Below, piece by piece: positions 7,109-13,079 of a DNA stretch of 13,613 nt. Position numbers and translations under genes: made by a program. The notes beneath the pieces are model-generated. The model had not been told where the DNA came from, did not search any database, and saw nothing but the letters and a program-made list of their open reading frames with translations. Position 1 is the stretch's first letter. Each line of letters opens with the position of its first letter. This DNA is from UBA1306 sp964396415. Lineage in GTDB: Bacteria; Spirochaetota; Spirochaetia; Treponematales; Rectinemataceae. Location of the stretch: positions 1-13,613 of the forward strand of contig CAYNFM010000089.1 in NCBI GenBank assembly GCA_964396415.1. The letters are read 5' to 3'.

Positions 7109-8404
7109 TTACTTGCGGAGGTCCGCCGCCGCGTCCTTGAGCGCCTGTTCCGGAGTCTTGGACTTGTCCGAGAGGGCCTGGAACATGACGTTATGCTTGA
7201 CGGAGTCGATTATGGCCGGGTAGTTGCCGCCGACGTTCGTCGTATTGAAGCCGTCCTTGACCTTGAGGAGCATCCCGAAGACCCCTGTCCCGTTCTGGAA
7301 GAAATCGGTGAACTTGTTGGGCTCCGTCATGGCCTTGTCGCCCCAGACGTCCCAGCGGAGGGGGTCGAAGCCGAGCTGCTTCCATATCTCGATGGTCCCG
7401 GCCTTCGTGCCTTTGCAGTAGAAGAGGAATTGCTTCGCGAGCTCGAGGTTCTTGCTCGTCTTCACGACGGCGGTGCCGGTGCCGCCCATGCCTGCCGAGG
7501 TGAACTTGGACTTGATCCCGTAGACTTCGGGCGAGCCGTCGAATACGGGCATCGGGCGCACGGCCATCTTGCCCTTGAGGTCGGCCATGTAGTCGGTGAA
7601 GCGGCCCATGTACCACATCGGCATCCAGACCGAGGCGGCGCCGCCGTCGTTCATGAAGCCGTAGTAGCCCTCGGAGTGGTGGAATCCGCCGGGGGTCGGG
7701 ACGGCGATCTTGTACTTGTAGATCATGTCGTAGAGGAACTTGAGCACCTTGATATTGGTGTCGCTGTCGAGGATCACCTTGTTGTTGGCGTCGATGACGT
7801 CCGAGCCCGCCATGTTGAGCAGGGGATAGTATGACCAGTGCTCGGTGACCTCGATGGTCGTCATGGGCTTGCCCGTCTTCGCGACGACCTGCTGGCCCGC
7901 CTTGATGTAGTCGCTCCAGGTCTTGATCTTGTCGATGTCCACTCCGGCGGCCTTGCAGATCTCGTTGTTGTAGTACATGACCTCGGCGCCGACGTGGAAG
8001 TCGAGACCGTAGTACTTGCCGTCCTTCTGGTAGAGGGCGAGACGCGACTGGACGAACTGCTTCTTCTCGGGATCGATGAGGTCGTTGAGCGAGGCCAGCT
8101 GGATGTCGCCCTGGAGATAGTTGGCGAACTTCGATATCTCGATGTCGCTGATATCGGGCGCCCCGGATCCGGACTGGAGGGACACCAGAAGCTTGTTGTG
8201 CATGTCGTCGTAGGGGAAGACCTCGCCCTTGAGGTTGATTTGCTGACTCGGGTGCTCGGCGTTCCATTTTTCCGCCATGCTCTGATAGAATTTCAGGTGT
8301 ACCTCCTGAAACGTCCAAAGCGAGATGTCCGTCTTCGCCTGAGAGAAGACCAGAGCGAAAGGAATGAGCGCGAGGACGAGGACGGCCACGATTGACTTCT
8401 TCAT
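7109..8404 (-). CDS. Extracellular sugar-binding protein of an ABC importer (AraN-like)
   Basis: This 431-residue protein is a periplasmic family 1 solute-binding protein that delivers sugar, by context an arabino-oligosaccharide, to the two permeases. It opens with a signal peptide: MKKS, a hydrophobic core, and likely cleavage after SQA at about residue 22. There is no lipobox cysteine, so it is probably free in the periplasm rather than a lipoprotein like AraN of Bacillus. The mature part shows the usual pattern: ISLWTFQEVHLKFYQSMAEKWNAEHP near the N-terminus, and a GMGGTGTAVVKTSKNLELAKQFLFY stretch later on. Aromatic residues (WMPMWYMGRF, HWSYYPLL) could stack on sugar rings. The length matches AraN. 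AGGAGG (8409-8414) is four bases from ATG 8404. It is the first gene of the operon and the probable target of the divergent regulator. Confidence 0.93.
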   Translation of the reverse strand: MKKSIVAVLVLALIPFALVFSQAKTDISLWTFQEVHLKFYQSMAEKWNAEHPSQQINLKGEVFPYDDMHNKLLVSLQSGSGAPDISDIEISKFANYLQGDIQLASLNDLIDPEKKQFVQSRLALYQKDGKYYGLDFHVGAEVMYYNNEICKAAGVDIDKIKTWSDYIKAGQQVVAKTGKPMTTIEVTEHWSYYPLLNMAGSDVIDANNKVILDSDTNIKVLKFLYDMIYKYKIAVPTPGGFHHSEGYYGFMNDGGAASVWMPMWYMGRFTDYMADLKGKMAVRPMPVFDGSPEVYGIKSKFTSAGMGGTGTAVVKTSKNLELAKQFLFYCKGTKAGTIEIWKQLGFDPLRWDVWGDKAMTEPNKFTDFFQNGTGVFGMLLKVKDGFNTTNVGGNYPAIIDSVKHNVMFQALSDKSKTPEQALKDAAADLRK

Positions 8405-8418
8405 CTTTCCTCCTCTTG

Positions 8419-8438
8419 TTGACGATTTATATCGTCAA
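8419..8438. promoter_or_regulatory. Perfect 8-4-8 inverted repeat, candidate operator
   Basis: TTGACGAT, TTAT and ATCGTCAA make a 20-base perfect inverted repeat. It lies four bases upstream of the binding-protein Shine-Dalgarno and just downstream of a candidate -10 box. A repressor bound here would block initiation of the sugar operon. The divergent regulator is the obvious candidate. Because it is also transcribed, it could form an 8-bp RNA hairpin beside the ribosome binding site. No second exact copy was found in the window; TGACG-like half sites occur near 8452-8456 and 8490-8495. Confidence 0.65.
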
Positions 8439-8443
8439 AACTG

Positions 8444-8472
8444 ATAATGATGGACGAAACCATAGAAAACAA
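8444..8472 (-). promoter_or_regulatory. Candidate promoter of the arabinoside operon
   Basis: On the - strand, TTGTTT (8472-8467) and CATTAT (8449-8444) are 17 bases apart. They match 3 of 6 and 4 of 6 of the sigma-70 consensus. The start point would fall at about 8437, at the edge of the inverted repeat at 8419-8438, which suits repression. A TATAAA inside the repeat is an alternative -10 but has no acceptable -35. Confidence 0.35.
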
Positions 8473-8596
8473 AAGCATTTATTTGAGTTCCGTCATTAAT
8501 TGGGGAGCATAAATCAAGTTTATCGGTATGTCAAATATAAAATATGATTATTATCCGAAAAACGGCATTGATTATGGCAAACAACTGGAACAATTC

Positions 8597-8627
8597 TCTT
8601 GTATTATATCAATAAACAAGATATATA
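8597..8627 (+). promoter_or_regulatory. Candidate regulator promoter with an overlapping inverted repeat
   Basis: TTGTAT (8599-8604) and TATATA (8622-8627) are 17 bases apart. Transcription would start at about 8634, on the A of the regulator's ATG, giving a leaderless or almost leaderless mRNA. This agrees with the lack of a Shine-Dalgarno before that ATG. TCTTGT (8597-8602) and ACAAGA (8616-8621) form a 6-bp inverted repeat across the spacer, a possible autoregulatory site. AT-rich DNA yields such matches easily. Confidence 0.35.
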
Positions 8628-8633
8628 TGCGTT

Positions 8634-9563
8634 ATGAATGGCAGTCCAAAAATACTAGTCATCGATCCCCGCGAAGACCAGGAAATAATCCTCGGCCTCG
8701 CGTCGGACGTTCGTCTGAGCATATTGGGCCTGCTTCATACGAAATCGGCCAATATAAACGAAATCGCCGAAGAGCTTTCCCTGCCCCAATCCACCGTCGC
8801 GACGAACGTCGCCACTCTCGAAAGGGCCGGACTCGTCATGTCCGATATAGTAAAAGCCAAGAAGGGCAATCAGAAGATCTGTCGCGCGGTCTACGAAGAG
8901 CTGGTCATCCGCTTCAACGGAGACGAGAAGAGAATGAGCGACGATCTCATCGAGGTCGAGATGCCCATCGGGCTTTTCACCAGCTACGAGGTATCGGCCC
9001 CCTGCGGGCTTTGCTCGTCGGACGGCATCATCGGATACCTGGACGTGCCCGATTCCTTCCTCAATCCGGATAGGATGAAGGCGGGGCTCCTCTGGTTCGA
9101 GCGCGGCTGGGTCGAGTACAAATTCCCCAACAACAGTCTCTATAAGGAAAAGCCGATACGTAAGCTCGAGATCAGCGTCGAGCTTTCCTCGGAGACGCCC
9201 GGCACCAATAAGAATTGGCTTTCCGATATCTCGCTCTGGCTCAATTCAGTCGAAGTCGGGCGATGGACCTCTCCCGGGGACTTCGGCGATAAGCGCGGCA
9301 CCCTGACGCCGGAATGGTGGAAGCTCGAAGGGTCGCAGTACGGCCTGCTCAAGAACTGGAGCGTTTCCGACGAAGGCAGCTTCGTCGACGGCGTCCGCGT
9401 CTCCGACGTCCGCCTCGCGGACCTCGCGCTTCCCGATCACCACTCGATAAAGGTGAGGATTGGCATCAAGGACGAGGCCGAGCACGTGGGCGGCATCAAC
9501 GTCTTCGGCCGCGGCTTCGGGAACTACGACCAGGCGATCGTCCTTCGCCTCTACTTCGCCTGA
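8634..9563 (+). CDS. ArsR-type HTH regulator with a beta-rich C-terminal domain
   Basis: This 309-residue protein has an N-terminal winged helix of ArsR type. LASDVRLSILGLLHTKSANINEIAEELSLPQSTVATNVATLERAGLV (about 21-67) reads as helices, recognition helix and start of the wing. After it comes a large region rich in beta strands, Trp, Asp and Asn, with the striking stretch PCGLCSSDGIIGYLDVPDSF (about 123-142). Plain ArsR metal sensors are about 100 residues, so roughly 220 residues here form an extra domain. It resembles proteins I recall as ArsR-like regulators beside glycosidase genes, but I cannot name the C-terminal family. Being divergent from the arabinoside operon, it probably binds a sugar and controls that operon. 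No metal-binding CxC motif is seen in the HTH. ATG 8634 is the only reasonable start, since an in-frame stop lies at 8613-8615; it has no Shine-Dalgarno. Confidence 0.82.
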   Translation: MNGSPKILVIDPREDQEIILGLASDVRLSILGLLHTKSANINEIAEELSLPQSTVATNVATLERAGLVMSDIVKAKKGNQKICRAVYEELVIRFNGDEKRMSDDLIEVEMPIGLFTSYEVSAPCGLCSSDGIIGYLDVPDSFLNPDRMKAGLLWFERGWVEYKFPNNSLYKEKPIRKLEISVELSSETPGTNKNWLSDISLWLNSVEVGRWTSPGDFGDKRGTLTPEWWKLEGSQYGLLKNWSVSDEGSFVDGVRVSDVRLADLALPDHHSIKVRIGIKDEAEHVGGINVFGRGFGNYDQAIVLRLYFA

Positions 9564-9568
9564 GCCTG

Positions 9569-9594
9569 CGCCCGTCTCGGGCGAGCCGGGCTCG
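9569..9594 (+). terminator. Overlapping GC-rich hairpins after the regulator
   Basis: CGCCCG-TCT-CGGGCG (9569-9583) and CGAGCC-G-GGCTCG (9582-9594) are both perfect short inverted repeats starting six bases after the regulator stop. They share two bases, so they exclude one another at full length. There is no following T-tract, so termination is uncertain. Confidence 0.35.
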
Positions 9595-9612
9595 AAAGGG
9601 GCGGCCGGCACG

Positions 9613-9642
9613 TTGACAGGCCTGGGTCATTGAGGGGAAAAT
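9613..9642 (+). promoter_or_regulatory. Promoter of the unknown 171-residue protein
   Basis: A perfect TTGACA (9613-9618) is followed 18 bases later by GAAAAT (9637-9642, 4 of 6). Transcription would begin near 9649, giving a leader of about 18 bases that contains GGAGG (9654-9658) and the ATG at 9667. Confidence 0.5.
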
Positions 9643-9666
9643 CAGGACCGGATGGAGGTGGGCGGG

Positions 9667-10182
9667 ATGATCACGAAATATTGCCTCAAGGCCAAGTTCG
9701 CGGGGATCGAGAACGAGCTCTTCTTCGAGGTCGACGAGAAGGAGTTCTCGCGCCTCAAGGAGCGCTACCTCGAAGTCTCCCGGCCCGAGGAGGCGATCTC
9801 CTTCAAGATGAGCGACGGCTCGGCGGCGATAATCGCCTGCAAGAGCGTCGAGACCCTCCACTTCGTCTTCGAGTCGAGCCTCGAGGAGTTCCCCCCTCTC
9901 GAGAACATCAAGGACGCCGATTGCGTCGTCAAATACCGCCTCCTCGGGCGCAGCGATCCCGAGTACCTCGCCGTCGACTCGCCTTCCACTGCAGTGGAAT
10001 TCTACGACCGCGTCCGCGAGGCCCTGGAGACCGATTTCGCCGAGGATGCCGGCCTCTTCTTCGCCGTCGCCGACGAGGACGGCAAGGACTTCTACTTCAA
10101 TCGCGAGGCCTTCCTGTACATCGTCGTGCCCAAGAAGACCTTCGACGAAGGCTGCAAGCAGCTCGGGAAGAAGAGGGCCTAG
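9667..10182 (+). CDS. Unrecognised acidic cytoplasmic protein
   Basis: I do not recognise this 171-residue protein. It has no signal peptide or membrane helix, is rich in Glu and Asp, and alternates strands and helices (for example ITKYCLKAKFAGIENELFFEVDEKEFSRL at the start and DFYFNREAFLYIVVPKKTF near the end), suggesting a compact alpha/beta domain. Codon use is GC-rich like its neighbours. ATG 9667 is preferred because GGAGG (9654-9658) lies eight bases upstream. An in-frame ATG at 9652 would add five residues but sits almost on the predicted transcription start. The gene appears monocistronic, with its own promoter. Its TAG stop is part of a CTAG that is also the stop of a coding-like remnant on the - strand. 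The gene is probably real; function unknown. Confidence 0.72.
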   Translation: MITKYCLKAKFAGIENELFFEVDEKEFSRLKERYLEVSRPEEAISFKMSDGSAAIIACKSVETLHFVFESSLEEFPPLENIKDADCVVKYRLLGRSDPEYLAVDSPSTAVEFYDRVREALETDFAEDAGLFFAVADEDGKDFYFNREAFLYIVVPKKTFDEGCKQLGKKRA

Positions 10183-10250
10183 CCCAAGAACATCTTCACC
10201 GAGATGCCGACGAGGCAGACCGCGAATATCTTCCGCCCGCCAAGATGGTC
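10179..10250 (-). pseudogene. Orphan 3' tail of a lost membrane-protein gene (candidate)
   Basis: Directly after the molybdoenzyme stop, in the same frame on the - strand, are 23 sense codons and then TAG. They encode DHLGGRKIFAV and a hydrophobic end, CLVGISVKMFLG. It looks like the last membrane helix of a small transporter. Third positions are nearly all G or C, as in the real genes here. No start codon or ribosome binding site precedes it, so it cannot be a gene by itself. It may be what remained when the molybdoenzyme block replaced the rest of an older convergent gene. The + strand also reads openly here, so the reading is uncertain. Confidence 0.35.
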
Positions 10251-13073
10251 CTAAGCCCGCTTGCGCAGCTCGGCGAGCACTTTGTCGCGAGTCATCGGCA
10301 ATGATCGCAGCCGTACGCCCACGGCATCGAATATCGCGTTCGACAAGGCGGGGGCGACAGGGTTGAGACCTACCTCGCCCATGCCCTTGGCGCCGAAGGG
10401 TCCGCCGGGTTGCGACCTCTCGACGATGGCGACCTCGATGGGCGGCAGGTCGACGATGCGCGGAACGCCCAGCTTCCGCAGCGTATCCGTGAGGACGCCG
10501 CGCTCGTCGGCGACGAAGCTCTCGGAAAGGGCGTAGCCCAAGCCCATCGCGGCGGCGCCCTCGATCTGACCGACCACGCTCATGGGGTTAATGGCCTTCC
10601 CCACGTCCTGGGCGATGAAGAGGCGCAGGGGCCTGACGGCTCCGGTCTCCAGGTCGACCTCGACGGCCACCGCGGAGCTCGCGAAGCAATACGCGTAATG
10701 TATGCCCGGGTCCGAGCCGCCCTCTCCCGGAGAAGGCGCGGCCTCGGTCCTGTGGGCCCTGGTAGGGGGAGGCAGGTACCTCGCCTCGGCGAGGACGGAG
10801 AGACCCGCGGCCAGGGCGCGCTCCCGGATCCCTCGGAGCTCGGCGGCGGACGCGACGGGATCGCCGCTCGCCCCGCCCGCGGGGAGGAAGGCCGCCAGGC
10901 GCTCTCGGAGCTCCTGGGCCGCCATCTTTACGGCGTTGCCAGTCACGAAGGTTTGCCGGGAAGCCGTGGTCATTCCGCCGTCCGGGCAGGTCCGGGTGTC
11001 GCAGGCGACCACGTCGACGAGCTCGTAGGGCAGGCCGAGGCACTCGGCCGCGATCTGGGCGGCCACGGTGTCCGAGCCTTGGCCCATGTCGGCGGCGCCC
11101 GTGCGCACTGACACCCGACCCTCGGGCACGAGCTCGACGATCGCGCCCGCCCCGTCGGCGAGACCCGTGCCGATGCCGACGTTCTTGTACGAGCTCGCGA
11201 TGCCGAAGCCGATGCCCTTGCCGGGCGGGGGCGGGGACTTCCCGAAATCGGCGCGCATTCGCGCGAGAGCGTCGGAGGCCGCCTCGAGCGTGCCCAGGTA
11301 GCCGACTCCCTCGTCCAGCAGCTGTCCCGTCCCGGTGCGCTTGCCGGGGGCAAAGCCGTTCTTCCGCCTCAGCCGGACCGGATTCATTCCGAGGGCCCGG
11401 GCCAGCTCGTCCATCTGAATCTCGCAGGCGAAGCTGGCCTGGGTGCTGCCGAAGCCGCGGAAGGCGCCGCTCGGGTTCTTGTGGGTGTAGATCCCGTAAG
11501 AGTCGGCGACGACCGACTCGACTTCGTAGGGGCCCGTCGCCGTCACCGCGGAGCGGAATACCACCGGAATGGTCTGGGAGACGTAGGCTCCGGCGTCGGC
11601 GATCGCCCGAGATTCCACGGCCAGGATCGTCCCGTCGCTCGAGGCCGCATGACGCATCCGGATGCGCATGGGGTGGCGCTTGGTGCTCATCCGGATCGAC
11701 TCCTCGCGCGAGAGGGCCATGCGCACGGGCCTGCCCGTAAGGAGGGCGCCGAGGGCGGCTTGTATCTGGACCGTCGGCTCCTCCTTGCCGCCGAATCCTC
11801 CGCCGCAAGCGACGAGGACGACGCGTACCTTGTCGTCGGGAAGGGCGAGACTGGCCGCTATCATGCTCCGGTAGTCGCCGGAGCCCTGGTTGCCCGTGAA
11901 TACCGTCACGCCGCCGTCGGGGTCCGGTATCGCCAGGCAGGATTCCGGCTCGAGGTAGGCATGCTCGACCGCCTGAGTCTCGTACTCGTTCTCGATCACG
12001 ATATCGGCCGACGCGAAGGCCCTGCCCGAGTCGCCCTTGCGCACGTGGGTCTCGTGGACGATGTTGCTCTTCGTATCGGAGTGGAGGAGGGGGGCTCCCT
12101 CCTCCATGTTCGCCTCGGGCGAGGACAGGACGGGGAGCTCCTCGTAGCGCACCGATACGAGAGACCTTCCGGCCTCGGCCTCCTCGCGCGTCTCGGCCAG
12201 CACGACGGCGACCACGTCGCCCAGGTAGCGGACCTCGTCTTCCGCGATCACGGGCTGCTGGGGCACGAAGAGCCCGAAGGCGTTGAGGCCCGGCACATCC
12301 TTCGCGGTGAGGACGAGGGCGACGCCCTCGGCGGCCGAGGCCTTCGCGATATCCAGGGAGGCGATGCGGGCGTGGCTCCGCTCGCTGAACAGCATCTTGC
12401 CTACGAGGGATTTGGCGCCGCCGGCGGCGATCGGGCCGGCGCGGCCGAGGGCGAAGCGGTCGGCCAGGTCCTCGGCGAAGAGGGCCTCGCCCCGAGCCTT
12501 TGCCGGGGCGTCCTTGCGGGGCAGGGGGACGCCCACGGCTCCCGCCCGCCGCGCCGCGGCCGGCGGCGACCCATCGCCGGCCTCCGCCCGGCCGTCCCGC
12601 CCGCGCTCGCGGACGAAGCGGCGGATCGCCCTGCGGATCGCCGCGTAGCCCGTGCAGCGGCACAGGTTGTCGCGCAGCGCCTCGGCGATCTCCGCTTCCG
12701 AGGGGTCGGAGACCCTGTCGAGGAGGGCCTTCGACGCCATGATCATGCCCGGAGTGCAGAATCCGCATTGGACGGCGCCTTCGAGGACGAAGGCCCGCTG
12801 CAGAGGGTGGAGCTCCCCGCCCGGCCCTGAGATGCCTTCGATCGTCTGGATCTCGGAGCCCTCCATGCGCGAGGCCTTGAGGACGCAAGAGCGTCTGGCC
12901 TTCCCGTCGACGATGACGGTGCAGGCGCCGCAATGGCCTTTCTCGCAACCGTTCTTCGCGCCGACCAGGCCGAGATCCTCGCGGAGGAAGCGGAGCAGGG
13001 ACAGGGAGGCTTCGACGTCCCTGGCGATCCTGACGCCGTTCACGGTGAGGCCGAGGGCGACTAGCTCGGACAA
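10251..13073 (-). CDS. Fused 2Fe-2S / molybdopterin hydroxylase (xanthine dehydrogenase / aldehyde oxidoreductase family)
   Basis: This 940-residue enzyme joins two 2Fe-2S domains to the large molybdopterin subunit and lacks a FAD domain, as in the aldehyde oxidoreductase Mop of Desulfovibrio gigas (907) and some xanthine dehydrogenases. Cys43, 48, 51 and 63 (GCEKGHCGAC) bind the plant-type cluster. Cys103, 106, 138 and 140 (CGFC, CRC) bind the second. The molybdenum domain starts near 181 and shows GGGFGGKE (424-431), GAFRGFGSTQ (536-545), MGQGSDTV (663-670) and GAKGMGEVGL with the expected catalytic Glu900. It should hydroxylate a purine, N-heterocycle or aldehyde with water; the substrate is not readable. 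The start is TTG 13073, six bases after the stop of the upstream regulator and in its frame. AGGAAG about 12 bases upstream is a weak ribosome binding site. No FAD subunit or maturation gene is in the window. Confidence 0.9.
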   Translation of the reverse strand: MSELVALGLTVNGVRIARDVEASLSLLRFLREDLGLVGAKNGCEKGHCGACTVIVDGKARRSCVLKASRMEGSEIQTIEGISGPGGELHPLQRAFVLEGAVQCGFCTPGMIMASKALLDRVSDPSEAEIAEALRDNLCRCTGYAAIRRAIRRFVRERGRDGRAEAGDGSPPAAARRAGAVGVPLPRKDAPAKARGEALFAEDLADRFALGRAGPIAAGGAKSLVGKMLFSERSHARIASLDIAKASAAEGVALVLTAKDVPGLNAFGLFVPQQPVIAEDEVRYLGDVVAVVLAETREEAEAGRSLVSVRYEELPVLSSPEANMEEGAPLLHSDTKSNIVHETHVRKGDSGRAFASADIVIENEYETQAVEHAYLEPESCLAIPDPDGGVTVFTGNQGSGDYRSMIAASLALPDDKVRVVLVACGGGFGGKEEPTVQIQAALGALLTGRPVRMALSREESIRMSTKRHPMRIRMRHAASSDGTILAVESRAIADAGAYVSQTIPVVFRSAVTATGPYEVESVVADSYGIYTHKNPSGAFRGFGSTQASFACEIQMDELARALGMNPVRLRRKNGFAPGKRTGTGQLLDEGVGYLGTLEAASDALARMRADFGKSPPPPGKGIGFGIASSYKNVGIGTGLADGAGAIVELVPEGRVSVRTGAADMGQGSDTVAAQIAAECLGLPYELVDVVACDTRTCPDGGMTTASRQTFVTGNAVKMAAQELRERLAAFLPAGGASGDPVASAAELRGIRERALAAGLSVLAEARYLPPPTRAHRTEAAPSPGEGGSDPGIHYAYCFASSAVAVEVDLETGAVRPLRLFIAQDVGKAINPMSVVGQIEGAAAMGLGYALSESFVADERGVLTDTLRKLGVPRIVDLPPIEVAIVERSQPGGPFGAKGMGEVGLNPVAPALSNAIFDAVGVRLRSLPMTRDKVLAELRKRA

Positions 13074-13079
13074 GGAACC

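Larger units (their letters stand above)
8439..8633. other. AT-rich divergent intergenic region
   Basis: This stretch between the binding-protein gene and its divergent regulator is visibly AT-rich against very GC-rich flanks. It holds the two candidate promoters. It also has weak inverted repeats, ATAAA-N5-TTTAT (8509-8523) and TCTTGT-N13-ACAAGA (8597-8621), and an AT tract at 8533-8557. An open frame beginning at ATG 8528 continues out of frame into the regulator and is not taken as a gene. Confidence 0.6.

Noticed and set aside
8528..9073. Open frame starting in the intergenic region
   Set aside because: After about 33 residues it runs out of frame through the regulator with arginine-rich shadow composition, and it has no ribosome binding site.
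10179..10250. Orphan tail as the end of a manganese exporter (MntP) or LysE-type protein
   Set aside because: The similarity is only a generic hydrophobic ending; 23 residues do not support a family name.
10183..10254. Readthrough extension of the 171-residue protein on the + strand
   Set aside because: The 23 following codons are open but give an unremarkable polar peptide. The - strand reading looks more protein-like.
10251..13073. Selenocysteine or selenium-dependent enzyme
   Set aside because: No in-frame TGA exists. Selenium in such hydroxylases is a non-protein ligand and cannot be read from this gene alone.
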